NCBI GenBank assembly: GCA_965153355.1
Contig: OZ231128.1
Coordinates: 50,592,001 to 50,656,000 of the forward strand
Length of the DNA stretch: 64,000 nucleotides
Direction: 5' to 3'
Origin: Flaccisagitta enflata
Taxonomy: Eukaryota > Chaetognatha > Sagittoidea > Aphragmophora
The number at the start of each line of letters is the position of its first letter. Position 1 is the first letter of the stretch. Below, one piece after another: positions 13,325 to 24,584 of this stretch. The notes below the pieces were generated by a model. That model searched no databases and was not told where the DNA came from. It saw only the letters and a list, made by a program, of their open reading frames with translations. Position numbers and translations under genes: made by a program.

Positions 13325-13400
13325 AACAGACAGACAGACCGTCAGAGACAGAGAGACAGAGAGAAAGACTAAAGACAGAGGGTGACAGAGAAGGAGACAG

Positions 13401-13492
<92 letters not shown>
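13219..13492. repeat. Two (GA)n arrays with ACAG spacer
   Basis: GA runs at about 13230-13320 and 13402-13492 are separated by ACAGACAG-type DNA. Open frames here are repeat translations. Confidence 0.97.
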
Positions 13493-13495
<3 letters not shown>

Positions 13496-13565
13496 TGGAG
13501 AGGGCCAGTTAATCGCAGACGTACCATCATTGAAAGAAGGAGGCAGTCACTATGAAGTCGCTGGG

Positions 13566-14786
13566 GGAACCATTTTATGCCGAATTTCGGACTAGAGTTA
13601 AAACTGATACCTCTATAGCTAGAGTTGGAGTGTAATGAAATGAGACATCCCTCAATTCCCATTCAAACTAGAGGGGTGTTTATTATCACTTTCTCATGTG
13701 AATTTAAAAGTCTGGTTTATTTCATCTGAGGAAAAAAATGTTTAATCATTTTTTTCCGTTTATTTTGAATCCAATTTCACTGTTGAGCTTCACCTTTTTT
13801 TAGAACCCATTTTTTACTCATTCTAAAAAACGAAATATTGAAATTCTGTATAAGAAAAAAAAGATTTATCTTGAAAAATAATCAAGCAATGAGAAAAAAT
13901 CAACATTTATCATTTCCTGTTTTAATGTTTTGAGATTTGTAAAAAGAATAATGAATACTTTATAAAAAAATCAAAGATATCATTTTTGCAAATTAGATCT
14001 AAATAAGGCCCAAGAAAACTTTTTTTTTATTGATTTAAAAACCAATTTAGTCAGAAGGAGCAGTAAAGTTTGCTAACCACTCAAGTCCAATTCTGCCTTG
14101 AGTGGTGAGAGAGCTAACTGCCCTCATTTTCAAATGAGGATTCGGCCTTGAGTGCCCTCGTCAGTTGCTGGTGGGTGGGGAGGGGAAGGACACTCAAGGT
14201 CGAATCCTCATTTGAAAATGAGGGCATTAAGCTCCCTAACCACTTTAGGCAGAATCGGACTTACTTGGTTTTTAAACCTAACTCCCCCTTCTAACTAGAA
14301 TGGCTTTTGAATAAACTTCAAAAAGAAAGTTGAGAATGGAAGTTACTTTGCTGTTGTAGAACGTTCATTTTCTCTCTATTTTTCTTAGATGTTCCAAGGC
14401 TCTTAGGTGGATGTAAAGCCATCGAAATATCGCATATTTGTTTTCGCATCAAGTTGTATGTCACTTTGTACTCAACAATTCAAAAAGAAAGTTTCTTTTT
14501 GGTCTAATTTAGATCTAATCTGTATCACTCTTCAGTTATCTTTTGATACAATCTATTTTTGTAAATTTTTGATAATCTTCAGACAAGAGTTCCCCAAAAA
14601 TGATATTTATTACATTTCTAGATAATCCATATTTCTTTTAAATTGTAAAAAAATCAAAACAGGAAATGACAAATGTAGATTTTTTTTTTCATTTCAAGCT
14701 CATTTTTCAAAATGAATTGATTTATTTTGGTTTTATTTTAGTTTAAGTTTTATCTCTAGTCCGAATTTCGGCCTAAAATGGTTACC
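13566..14786. mobile_element. 1.2-kb foldback element
   Basis: The whole 1,221-bp segment is an inverted repeat. The ends are GGAACCATTTTATGCC and its near complement ending GGCCTAAAATGGTTACC. The next 30 bp (CGGACTAGAG...) also match in reverse, as do internal blocks such as CATTTCCTGTTTT at about 13910 and AAACAGGAAATG at about 14660. The centre is a hairpin of about 75-bp arms (14083-14157 and 14190-14262) around TGGTGGGTGGGGAGG. There is no coding sequence. A foldback transposon or palindromic MITE is the simplest reading. Confidence 0.8.
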
Positions 14787-15003
14787 GGCAGAGACTGTAA
14801 TGCGGATGGCAGCAGCAGTATGGGAAAGGGCGGAGCTGAGGCTGATATATGGCTAGGCAGCGGCAGTAACGCTAAAAAAACCTATCTTTGTCAATTTCGC
14901 TTCTTCCAAAATTTCACGTTACGGACCTTTCTTCCTTCCCTCCTTCCCTCGGACCTAGGGACACGCACTCTTATAAATAGAGTCGCTTAGCCAGCGACCA
15001 AAC
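14787..15003 (+). mobile_element. Family A-like degenerate copy A9
   Basis: Abuts the foldback element. The only strong sign is the end, CTCTTATAAATAGAGTCGCT followed by AGCGAC, a hairpin with a different arm. GGCAGCGGCAGTAACGC resembles the family A core. Possibly a distant subfamily. Confidence 0.35.
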
Positions 15004-15308
15004 CTGAATTCACCACTGTAGTTCTGTTTCTTTACAATACAATTGTGTATGTGTACAGCTGAGCTTCTCATGAGCAAGTATAAAAAGACTGATCTGAGCA
15101 ACTTATGCCTCATGGAGAAGCTGCGTTTTTGCCAATATAAGAATAATCACAAAATCGTTCATGGATCAGTAAGTTGTATGCCTTAGAGGCCGATGCGCGG
15201 TAGCGATGATCCACTTTACTCTGAAGGAAAACTCGATCAACTCGGCCCTTAACCGATTGCTTATGGCCTTGGATTCCAACCTTAGAATTACGCAGCTGAA
15301 TATAAACA

Positions 15309-15558
15309 GGGCGTGTTTCTAGTGAAGATGAAAAACGCGTTTGTTTCCATGAAACGCGTTTACAGCGGGAACACATATTCAAGAATTTCAACTGTCACAC
15401 AAGGGAGTGAGTGAAGTGAGTGAGCAAGCCCGTGAACAGAGTGAACAAAGTGGAGCGCTGCTGAGCGAGTGAGCGGAGTGAGTGTTGCGAGCGAATGAAC
15501 GTAGCGAGCGACCGAGTGGCCCGTTAAAAACGCGATTGTCACGAGTAGAAACAGACCC
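15309..15558. mobile_element. Family C MITE copy 2
   Basis: Starts GGGCGTGTTTCTAGTGA and ends CGAGTAGAAACAGACCC. The body has GAGTGAGCGGAGTGAG runs and CCGAGTGGCCCGTTAAAAAC as in copy 3. Confidence 0.78.
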
Positions 15559-15821
15559 ACTCCTGGTCTAATCCGCGCTTTTAATCGATATTCACCGTCG
15601 CACGTTCGAAAAAAAAACGGAAACAGAAATAAAGCCGCATGCATGGCTGGTGACGCGCAGGCAAGTTGGTAGAGACAGAATTGAGTAAACCACTTGAAAC
15701 CTCGTGTTGAGCACAGGCAAGTGGATATGACGCAAATCTCTATCTGTTTATGGCGAATTTCTGTTTCAACCAACGTAGGAAATTAAAGCGAACAGATTAA
15801 AAGGACCTTGAATCGACATCT

Positions 15822-15967
15822 TTTTAGTCGCGGACACGCGACTCTACGCCTTGCTGTGTCGGTCGGTAGGTCGGAAGGTTACAAATGTTGTTGAATTCCG
15901 AGCGGTTTTCGCATTACTGCTTCTGCCCAACCGTCCGCGACTGGATTGCCGTGTATCCGGCCTTGTT
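15822..15967 (-). mobile_element. Family A copy A10, GTCGCGGAC subfamily
   Basis: Head AGTCGCGGACACGCGACT; core TGTCGGTCGGTAGGTCGG and GAGCGGTTTTCGCATTACTG; far end CCGTCCGCGACTGGATTGCC then GTGTATCCGGCCTTGTT. The perfect 10-bp arm pairing is AGTCGCGGAC with GTCCGCGACT. It is nearly the same element as A6 and A28. Confidence 0.9.
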
Positions 15968-16685
15968 AAACTTGGACTTTCTTGCTGGCGCGTTGATTAG
16001 AACGGGGTTCGACCGTATTGTTAAAAAAAAAAAAAGATAGAAATAAGTCCGACAGGGTCATCAGTCCGATAACAAGTGCCATTTGCAGGCCGTTTTTTAG
16101 TGATTTTTTTGACAGAGCCAGTCGAGCTCTCTCTACCCAATTTTACAGAGCCCGGCGACAGAACAGCGACTGACTTATCAATAAAGTGAGCACGTGACTA
16201 AAAAGATGTTTTGCTAATTTATCTATTAGCTGTTTACATTTCATGATAGAGACAGAAAATGCATTTGCTTTCTAGAATGATCAAATCCACTAAAAACATG
16301 TCCTACCAAATCAGGAAGAGCCCGCCGGGCTTAGAGCCAGCATAAAACGGGAACCCGACAGCAAAATAGAGAGCCACGGGCTCGTGGGCTCGCTCTGAAA
16401 AAAGGCCTGGCCATTTGTCTGAATGCCCTAAAATTTCTGGAGGCCCTTCTCCTTAATTCATGACTGACCAACAAGTTGACGGACACAAACCGACACAACT
16501 GACGATCAATTCGTGGCTAGAAATGTAAAAGCCAGTTGGATGAGTCGGAAACGGCACACGCGCACACGCACACGCACACGCACACGCACACGCGCACATT
16601 TATCGATTTCCAATTTGTTCCGTTTTTTTTCTCCTTTACTTACCCACGTGTATGCACACAAAAAGACCGGGGCACCGCGCAGGAA
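15968..16685. other. Unassigned DNA
   Basis: Includes CACACG repeats at about 16553-16590 and GAGCCCG-rich inverted patches near 16110-16390 that may mark a decayed MITE. No gene is supported. Confidence 0.3.
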
Positions 16686-16816
16686 AATAAGGATGGATAC
16701 ACGGCTACAAAAGTTGCGTGCGAGTGGACAGGGGCTCGGGCAGTGATAAAATCGACAAATACTTGTGCTGGGGTAGTGATCTAAAAAACCGCCCATGAAC
16801 GTTGAGGTAGCATATA

Positions 16817-18257
16817 CAGGGTGATTATTGTGAAACGCATAAAAGTACTAAGCTTTTACTCCTTTATGGTTAATCTTCATAATCTGGAATCATTTTTCTC
16901 TTTTAGTACTATGCTTGACGTTTTTAGATGCGTCCTCGCATCTCTATAAGAGGGTCTGTCCCCTGGTCGGTCTGTCTGTCTGAATGTCTGAATGTCTGAG
17001 TGTCACGCGAAAATTTCAAAACGCGATTTTCAAGGTTTTCTCTTCATTTCTCTTCATGTATCTTCTTGTCTCTTATATTTCTTTTGTCTCTTTCATCTCT
17101 TTCATCTCTTTTGTCTCTTTTGTCTCCTATATGTCTCTTATGTCTCCTATATGTCTCTTATTTCTCTTATGTATCTTAGGTCTCTTTTGTCTCTTATGTC
17201 TCTTATGTATCTTATGTCTCATATGTCTCCTATATGTCTCCTATATGTCTCCTATATGTCTCTTATGTCTCTTTTGTCTCCTATAAGTCTCATATGTCTC
17301 TTATGTCTCTTATGTCTCTTATATATCATATCTCTTATATCTCTTATGTCTCTTATCTCTTATGTCTCTTATGTCTCTTATGTCTCTTATATCTCTTATG
17401 TCTCTTATGTCTTCATGTCTCTCATGTAAATGGCGTGGGAGGCGTGGGGAAGGGTGGGGAGGCGTGGGGAGGGGTGGGGAGGCGTGGGGGAGGGGTGGGG
17501 CGTGGGGAGGGGTGGGGAGGCGTGGGGGGAAGGGGTGGGGAGGCGTTGGGGGGTGGGGAGGGGTGGGGGAGTTGTGGGGAGGCGTGGGGGGGGGGGAGAG
17601 ATGAATCAGTTTATATTTTTCTCTTTAACTCTGAATCTTTATATTTTCAAACTATTATATCTTAATATCTATATATCTATATATCCTAATAATTTGTATG
17701 ATTATATCTTACGTCTAAAGAGGACGCATCTATTGGACATCTCTTGGCCTTGTTTGTAATAAAATTTCATGGGTCTGAGTTCAATTGTTTATTTATAACA
17801 TCAGTTTGAAGTAAAATGAATATTTACAGCTTGAGCTTGATTACTGACTTTTTTCCTCTGGGCACTTTCTTTTTGTATTGTTCCGAAGTTAAAATGACTT
17901 AAACCACAGGTGCCTATTTGACTATATTTGGTCTCAAATAAAAGTAAGACAAATTATTTTCCATTTGAGACCAATACGGCATCTATAGCTCAAGTCGTCT
18001 TCAAATAAGAGCAAATTTAAGAAAAAACTTCCCTGATTATAGAAGAAGATTTTGAGCTGAAAATAAGTTTCTTCTAAAAATGCCTCCTTTAGTTCAATTT
18101 GATGTTGTGGACCAACTATCCAATTCATCCCCATGAAATTTTGACACAAAAAAATGTCAAACATAATACTTTAAGAGAAAATGATTTCAGCTTATGAAAA
18201 TAAAGCATCCAGGAATAAAAGCTTTATACTTTTTTGCATTTGACAATAATCACCCTG
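16817..18257. mobile_element. MITE or deleted transposon, CAGGGTGATTATTGT ends, contains A12
   Basis: Perfect 15-bp terminal repeats CAGGGTGATTATTGT / ACAATAATCACCCTG are extended by weaker similarity (ATAAAAG...AAGCTTTTA). The left flank is TA; the right flank reads AC, perhaps a mutated TA. The shared core motif lies at 17961-17995 inverted. Without the 834-bp A12 insert the element is about 607 bp. Confidence 0.85.
16921..17754 (-). mobile_element. Family A copy A12, GATGCGTCC subfamily
   Basis: Same block order as A2: head AGATGCGTCCTCGCATCT, CTCTATAAGAGGGTCTGTCC, a TCTCTTATG-type array (about 17040-17430), GGGGAGGCGTGGGG units (about 17432-17590), AT-rich DNA, then AGAGGACGCATCTATTGGAC and GGCCTTGTT. 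The arrays differ in length and phase from A2 while the ends are almost identical. Confidence 0.88.
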
Positions 18258-18317
18258 ACATGAAAAAACCGATAAACCGACGAAGCGGCGTATAGAGTCA
18301 CGCGCACGCGACTAAAA

Positions 18318-18633
18318 CTACATGGTAGAAACGTGGTAGAAAAACTCAAGCGAGGCACCGTTGAAAACTTCCCTCAATGACATTAAGGAGTCGATCCCAT
18401 CTCTGCAAAATGAGTGGGAAGCTTGCAGGGGCTCAAAGTACGATTACATATCAAAGACAAAGTATGATAGAATTCGTATCAAAATATAAGAAAAATCATT
18501 TAGCAAAGAACACGACCGACGTGACACTCTTCATCTTGCGAAGTTCATCTCACTGGTTTGTACTCAGTGCGGATGTACCCGAAACAGAGAAACATCACGT
18601 GACTTCGGTCGATCGGTCGGTCGGTCATAATTT
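18318..18633. other. Unassigned DNA
   Basis: An open frame of about 90 residues lies here but has no recognisable domain. The right edge (CGGTCGATCGGTCGGTCGG) looks like a piece of family A core that B6 has inserted into. Confidence 0.3.
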
Positions 18634-18685
18634 GGGGCAGCGGCCCTGAAGGGGACGAAGTCCTGTAGAACACAGTAGGATTTTC

Positions 18686-18749
<64 letters not shown>

Positions 18750-18754
18750 TTCTA

Positions 18755-18801
<47 letters not shown>

Positions 18802-19270
18802 GTCCATTGCAAATCAGCCCTCTCAGGCTTAACGTCTTTCCTCTTAGGCCTGAAATCTGCCCTCTCAGGCCTGAAATCTGCCCTCTCAGACCTTAAATCC
18901 TTCCTCACAGATCACAAATCATTCATTTTAGGACTGCCATCTGTCCTCCCAGTTCAAATTAGCCATTTTAGGCCTCAAGGCAGCCCTCTGAGGCTCTTAA
19001 TCAGTCCTTCCAGGCCTCACATAACAGCTCTCTCAGGCCTCAAATCAGCCCTCTGAGGCATTATGTCAACCCTCTCAGGCTCTCAGGCAAGTCAGTCCAG
19101 CCAGTTTCCTCGGGCCTTGAATCAATCTGGAAGAACGAAAGTCCTCCTGTGTTCTACAAGACTTTGTCCCCTTCAGGTCCCCTGCCCTGCTTCCTCTCAC
19201 TCCAATTCACAATTATGCAAATTAGGGCAACGGGTATCGCTGACCATATATTGCCCTTGGGCGACCTGTT
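18634..19270 (+). mobile_element. Family B copy B6
   Basis: Full-length structure. Head GGGGCAGCGGCCCTGAAGGG with GAAGTCCTGTAGAACACAG; (GTCT)n at about 18692-18800; an array of CTCAGGCCTGAAATCTGCCC units to about 19110; the inverted inner arm CTGTGTTCTACAAGACTTTG near 19150; the CTCTCACTCC spacer; GGGCAACGGGTATCGCTGAC; and the terminal hairpin TTGCCCTTGGGCGACCTG. It ends in a T run. Confidence 0.88.
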
Positions 19271-20295
19271 TTTTTTCCTCCCCTTCCAATTTTGCACTGC
19301 CGAAAACCTCCCTCCAGCCACTTAAACTTTTTCATTATAGTTTATTCTAATCCTTTTCCTCTCCTCCCATCCCAATTAAATTTGCCTTCTCATCTCCTGA
19401 CCTCTTAGTATTGCCCTTGCACTTACCACTCCTCTGAGCCTTTCTAAGCCAGTATCAGCTTTGCCTTTGCCCTTACCCTTACCCCTCTCTAAGCCAGTAT
19501 CGACTTTGCCTTTGCCCTTACCCTTACCCCTCTAAACCATTCTTATACTGTATCATGTTTGCTTTGCCCTTACCCTTACCCCTCTGAGCCCTTTTAAGCC
19601 AGTATCACCTTTGCCTTTGCCCTTACCCTTACCCCTCTGAGCCTTTCTAAGGCAGTATCGCCTTTGCCTTTGCCCTTACCCTTACCCCTCTAAGCCTTTC
19701 CAAGCCAGTATTGCCTTTGCCTTTGCCCTTACCCTTACCCCTCGGAGCCAGTATCGCTTATGCCCTTACCCTTACCCCTCTAAGCCTTTCTAAGCCAGTA
19801 TCGACTTTGCCTTTGCCCTTACCCTTACCCCTCTGAGCCTTTCTAAGCCAGCATCACCTTTGCCTTAGCCCTTACCCTTACCCCTCGGAACCTTACTAAG
19901 CCAGAATCGCCTTTGCCTTTGCCCTTACCCTTACCCCTTTGAGCCTTTGCTTTGCCTTTGCTTTGCTTTTGTTGCCTTTGCCTTTGTCCTTACCCGTACC
20001 CCTCTGAGCCTTTCTAAGCCAGAATTGCCTTTGCCTTTGCCCTTACCCTTACCCTTCTGAGCCTTTCTAAGCCAGTGTCGCCTTTGCCTCTTCCCTTACC
20101 CTTACCCTTCTAAGCCTTTCTGAGCCAGTATCACCTTTGCCTTGGCCCTTACCCTTACCCCTGTGAGCCTAAGCCAATATCACCTTTGCCTTTGCCCTTA
20201 CCCTTACCACTCTGAGCCCTTCTAAGCCAGTATCGCCCTTGCCCTTGCCCCTCAAAGTCTTTCTAAGCCAGTGTCGCTTTTGCCTCTGCCCCTAC

Positions 20296-20754
20296 TAGGG
20301 CAGGGTCTGACAAAATTTTCAGCTGCCTACAAGCAAGGTTTTCTTATCAGCTCTTGCCTACAAAAGAACTACTAAACAGTTTAGTCTTATTAACTTTTAC
20401 TGGTGTATTGTTTTAATTTCTATTAAACAATCTTTATTTATTAGTTGCGGACACGCAACTTTATTGGAGGCTTTGTGAGTTCATCCGTCCGTTGGTCCAT
20501 TATGAGTCAAAAAAAGGAAAAATAAGTGTTTTGGATACTTTTTGAGTATGTTTATGTGTGGATGCTTGATGTGTGTATGTTTGATGCTCCTGCCCACCCA
20601 TCTGCAACAATATTGTAAGTCCCAGTTTGTGACCCTGTGTCACTTGTTTCATGGTTTTCATTTTATTTCAATTTTTCCCCTATGTCCCTGCCTACAAAAT
20701 TTGCTTGCTGCCTACAAGCAATGCTTGCGTCCTTGGGCACTTTGTCGTACCCTG
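20296..20754. mobile_element. hAT-like MITE, contains A13
   Basis: The ends CAGGGTCTGACAAAATTTTC and (reversed) CAGGGTACGACAAAGTGCCC match the hAT terminal style. GCCTACAAGCAA motifs sit near both ends. An 8-bp repeat GCCCCTAC occurs at 20288-20295 and again at 20755-20762. The left repeat is separated from CAGGGT by TAGGG. The relative at 53371-53683 has a perfect 8-bp duplication. Confidence 0.82.
20439..20648 (-). mobile_element. Family A copy A13, subfamily f
   Basis: Head TTAGTTGCGGACACGCAACT, GAGGCTTTGTGAGTTCATCC, a TGTTTATGTGTGGATGC core and far end CTGCCCACCCATCTGCAACA, then GTGACCCTGTGTCACTTGTT. The far end has the GTGAC...GTCAC palindrome instead of CCGGCCTTGTT. Confidence 0.85.
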
Positions 20755-21310
20755 GCCCCTACCCTTACCCCTCTAAGCCTTTCTAAGCCAGTATCACCTT
20801 TGCCTTTGCCCTTACCCTCACCCCTCAAAGCCTAAGCCAATATCACCTTTGTCTTTGCCCTTACCCTTACCACTCTGAGCCTTTCTGAGCCATTATCGCC
20901 CTTGCCCTTGCCCCTCAAAGTCTTTCTAAGCCAGTATCGCCCTTGCCTTTGCCCTTGCCCTAACTCCTCTAAGCCTTTCTAAGCCAGTATCGCCCTTGCC
21001 CTTGCCCTTGTCCTAGCCCCTCTAAGCCTTTCTAAGCCAGTATCGCCCTTGCCCTTGCCCCTCAAAGTCTTTCTAAGCCAGTATCGCCCTTGCCTTTGCC
21101 CTTGCCCTAACTCCTCTAAGCCTTTCTTAGCCAGTATCGCCCTTGCCCTTGCCCTTGCCCAAACCCCTCTAAGCCTTTCTAGGCCAGTATCGCCCTTGCC
21201 CTTGCCCTTGCCCTAACCCCTCTAAGCCTTTCTAAGCCAGTATCGCCACCCACCTCAACCACTCATCATCCTCGAAATCTTCACCTTGGCCAGTTCCCAG
21301 ATACAGTGAA

Positions 21311-21610
<300 letters not shown>

Positions 21611-21749
21611 TATTCTTTTTATCCTTATCACTTTTTTTTTTGCGTTCAAGTTTTCTGTATATATCTCGTTTGCGTTTTCGGCTCTTTAACTCATTTCTTT
21701 ACCGTTCAAATTTTATCTTTCTCTGATATCCACGCAATCAAATGTTTTT

Positions 21750-21984
21750 TTTTACTTGCGATCACGCAGGTCTATAAGAGGTCATGTCCGTCCGTCTATC
21801 TGCCTATCGATGTGTCTGTCGGTCAGTCCATCACACTTTTGTAAAAAACGTTCTCAACATTCTTCATTTCTTCTTTCCTTCGATTATTCATTCATTCATT
21901 CATTCATTCATTTATTCATTCATTCATTCATTCATTCATTCATTCATTCATTCATTCATTCATTCATTCATTCATTCATTCATT
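21750..21984 (-). mobile_element. Family A copy A14 with (ATTC)n core
   Basis: Head ACTTGCGATCACGCAGGTCT, TATAAGAGGTCATGTCCGTC, then CGTTCTCAACATTCTTCAT and about 100 bp of ATTC (21883-21984). The far end is not found. The block beside the array is shared with 6353-6397. Confidence 0.6.
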
Positions 21985-22172
21985 AATTCACCGGGAGACG
22001 TATGTATTGGCCAAACAGGAACAATTGTGTTTCAGCATAAAGGTTTGTTTAACACTGTAACATACTTAGGATATTTGGAAAATGATTCTTTCTGTCCTTA
22101 GAGGTCTTCTAAATCATGTTTCCCATAGCAAAAAAAGAAAAACAAGTAAGCATGCGTCCGCGTGTCCGCCAA

Positions 22173-22329
<157 letters not shown>

Positions 22330-22610
22330 CTTCTTTTTTACTCTCCTGATCTCTCTCACATATATTTTACTCAAATCACATTTTCCCATCTCGCTATTCA
22401 CCGCTCCAATGGGCAAAAAGCCAGAAAATTAATTTCTGTTTTTCCATTACATTACTTTCGAAGTTACGTGTTCTTTTTTAAAATAAAATGGCCATATGTG
22501 ATGGCCATCGGTAAAGCCGTTTGCGCACTTGTGACCTTTGCAAAAATGATGAAAAATTCGCGCAGATATTCAATCCATTTTCAATTTTTTCACTGTTTCT
22601 TTTATTTTTG

Positions 22611-23195
22611 CCTCTTTCTTTTTCTTTTTCTTTTTCTTTTTCTTTTTCTTTTTCTTTTTCTTTTTAGTCGCGTGAACGCGACTCTAGAAGCCGCTATGTC
22701 GGTCGGTCGGTCTGTCGGTCTGTCGGTTGGTCGGTAACTTTTTTGAAATATAGGCTTTATAGTCGTTTTAAAGGTTATTAAAGGTAATTTTAGGTAATTT
22801 TTGGTAATTTTAGGTAATTTTAGGTAATCATAGGTAAATATAGGTATTTTAGTAATCTATATCATATAAGTCAGAAAGGTTGTCTTGGACTATAAATTGA
22901 GGTAATTGTAGGAAATATAGGAAATAATGGGTAATTATAGGTGATTATAGATAATTTATGGGAATTTAATGTAATTGTAGGTAATTATAGGTATTTACAG
23001 GTAGTTGTAGGTAAATGTAGGTAATTATAGGAAGATATAGGTACTTAGTTATCTTCATTATTTTTATTACCTTTATTACCATAGTAACCTTAATTACCTT
23101 TATTACCTTTATTACCCTTATTACCATGCGACTAAGGTTTGTTGACCTTGTTCTTTTTCTTTTTCTTTTTCTTTTCTTTTCTTTTCTTTTTCATT
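22611..23195. repeat. (CTTTTT)n tract split by A15
   Basis: Pyrimidine hexamer repeats lie on both sides (22611-22661 and 23153-23195) of family A copy A15. They mark the target into which it inserted. Confidence 0.85.
22662..23152 (-). mobile_element. Family A copy A15 with GGTAATTATA minisatellite core
   Basis: Head AGTCGCGTGAACGCGACT, then GTCGGTCGGTCGGTCTGTCG. The core is about 360 bp of degenerate GGTAATTATA units (about 22770-23125). The far end is CCATGCGACTAAGG then GTTGACCTTGTT. The 5' arm (other strand) AGTCGCATG pairs with the distal arm with one mismatch. Confidence 0.82.
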
Positions 23196-23356
23196 AAAAA
23201 ATCGGTGAGATAATTAAAGCTCTTCAAATTTGCAAAAGATTGACGCAAACCGCATCCCTCTAGCTTTATGTGTTCAAAAGTTATTCAACTTTGATTGAAA
23301 TACTTCAGTTTCGCTATCTGCCATTTCTACACAATCTTCTGATGATGTCACTTCAC

Positions 23357-23584
23357 TTTTTAGTCGCGTGCTACGCGACTCTACACCCCGCTATGTCGGT
23401 CCGTCGGTTGGTCGGTTGGTCCCCTTTTTACTTTTTCGGCGCTTTTGAGCTTTTTGAGCATACGGCTCCTGCCCAGTTGCCCTAGTGACCTTCTCCAGCA
23501 CTGCTCCTGCCCACCCGCACGCGACTAGGGTAGCCGTGTTTTAGTCTTAACAACCACACGCGACTGTAAGGTGTTGGCCTTGTT
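23357..23584 (-). mobile_element. Family A copy A16 with two 5' ends
   Basis: Head AGTCGCGTGCTACGCGACT and core CGGTTGGTCGGTTGGTCC, ACTTTTTCGGCGCTTTTGAG, TGCTCCTGCCCACCCGCACG. After CGACTAGGGTAGCCGTGTT it does not end in ATCCGGCC. It runs on for about 45 bp with a second arm (CACACGCGACTGTAAGG) and ends TTGGCCTTGTT. The second terminus resembles that of A15. Confidence 0.82.
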
Positions 23585-23926
23585 AAAATTACTTCTCTAA
23601 ACGCGTTGAGCTAGACAGATGCGGTTTGCGTAGCATGCTTGCAAATTCAAAGACTTCATTTCAGTCACCAATTTTTCTATGGTAGCTTTAAGTCAAAACG
23701 TAACGAAAGAAGAGAAAAAAATACATCGAGAAGCTCTACGAATCGCATCATAAACAAATGGCGGTCCTGATTCAGTCAAAGGGAGCTCTCGTTGGTTATT
23801 GATGGATTTGTAATTGATTTGTATTCATTGCTGCGCCATTGAATACCTTTTATTACAGGTTGGAAGATTTTTTCCGCCAAGATAGAATTAAACCGAAAGC
23901 TCATTAGGATGTTTTGAGAGCCTCTA
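23585..23926. other. Unassigned DNA
   Basis: No gene or terminal repeat was recognised. Confidence 0.3.
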
Positions 23927-24518
23927 CTATCTAGGAAAAAAGTTTGGAAACACTTAGGGTTGATGGTACTTTTCTCCCTTCATGTGCTCAAAAATCTTGT
24001 ACCTGACCATTTTTGATTATTCTTATATTTATATTAACTGGAACAAAAGAGAAAAACAATCTTCAATCCAGTTTAAGGACCGCAAGTTTAGTTTGTATAT
24101 CACAACTCAGAAATTATTGTGGTAAACATAGTGGATTTTTGTCATTTTGGCAGTAAAATTCGGCTACTTCCTCTTGAAATCTTATTAAAAATCCATGAAA
24201 TTATAAAACTAAGGCTGAAGAGCTAACCAGTGGTGCAATCCGCATGTTTATATCTCGTTTTGAATTGATTTGATAGTATTTCAAAGATGGAAGGAGAGAA
24301 GAAAAAAGAATTCCTACTATTTTTGCCATTTTTGAAAGTATGTGATCAACTTCAAAGTAATGGCATTTCTAAACGGTTTGATGCACAGAAACCAGATTGG
24401 GCTCAGATTGTAGATTATTTGATATAGTTTAAAATGCTTATGAATTTTGTTTAGTTATCTCAATAGGAAGTTAAGTTATGTCTCTTTGAAGGTGTTTCCA
24501 AACTTATTTCCTAGATAG
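23927..24518. mobile_element. MITE with CTATCTAGG ends, TA target
   Basis: Terminal inverted repeats CTATCTAGGAAAAAAGTTTG and (reversed) CTATCTAGGAAATAAGTTTG extend for about 30 bp, with TA at 23925-23926 and 24519-24520. It contains the shared core at about 24371-24420. Confidence 0.85.
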
Positions 24519-24584
24519 TATAGATACTCCGTCTTTTTGTCTTTCTGTCTGTCCATCTATCTCTCCATATTTCTCACATGTCTT

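Larger units (their letters stand above)
16686..18317 (+). mobile_element. Family A copy A11, split by a mariner-like element
   Basis: The 5' part (16686-16816) starts AATAAGGATGGATACACGGC with arm AGTTGCGTGC and GTGGACAGGGGC. The 3' part (18258-18317) continues with CCGATAAACCGACGAAGCGG and ends AGTCACGCGCACGCGACT plus AAAA. The parts are separated by the 1,441-bp inserted element. Confidence 0.8.
19430..21246 (+). repeat. Minisatellite, unit about 53 bp
   Basis: Tandem units of CCTTTGCCCTTACCCTTACC followed by CCTCTGAGCCTTTCTAAGCC and AGTATCG. Variation includes a shorter CCCTTGCCCTTGCCC subtype that dominates after 20,880. The array is split at 20296-20754 by a hAT-like element. Confidence 0.92.

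Noticed and set aside
19430-21246. Telomere-like CCCTTACCCTTACCC units
   Set aside because: The animal telomere repeat is TTAGGG (CCCTAA). Here the complement is GGGTAAGGG, the units are part of a 53-bp minisatellite and they lie in the interior of the window.
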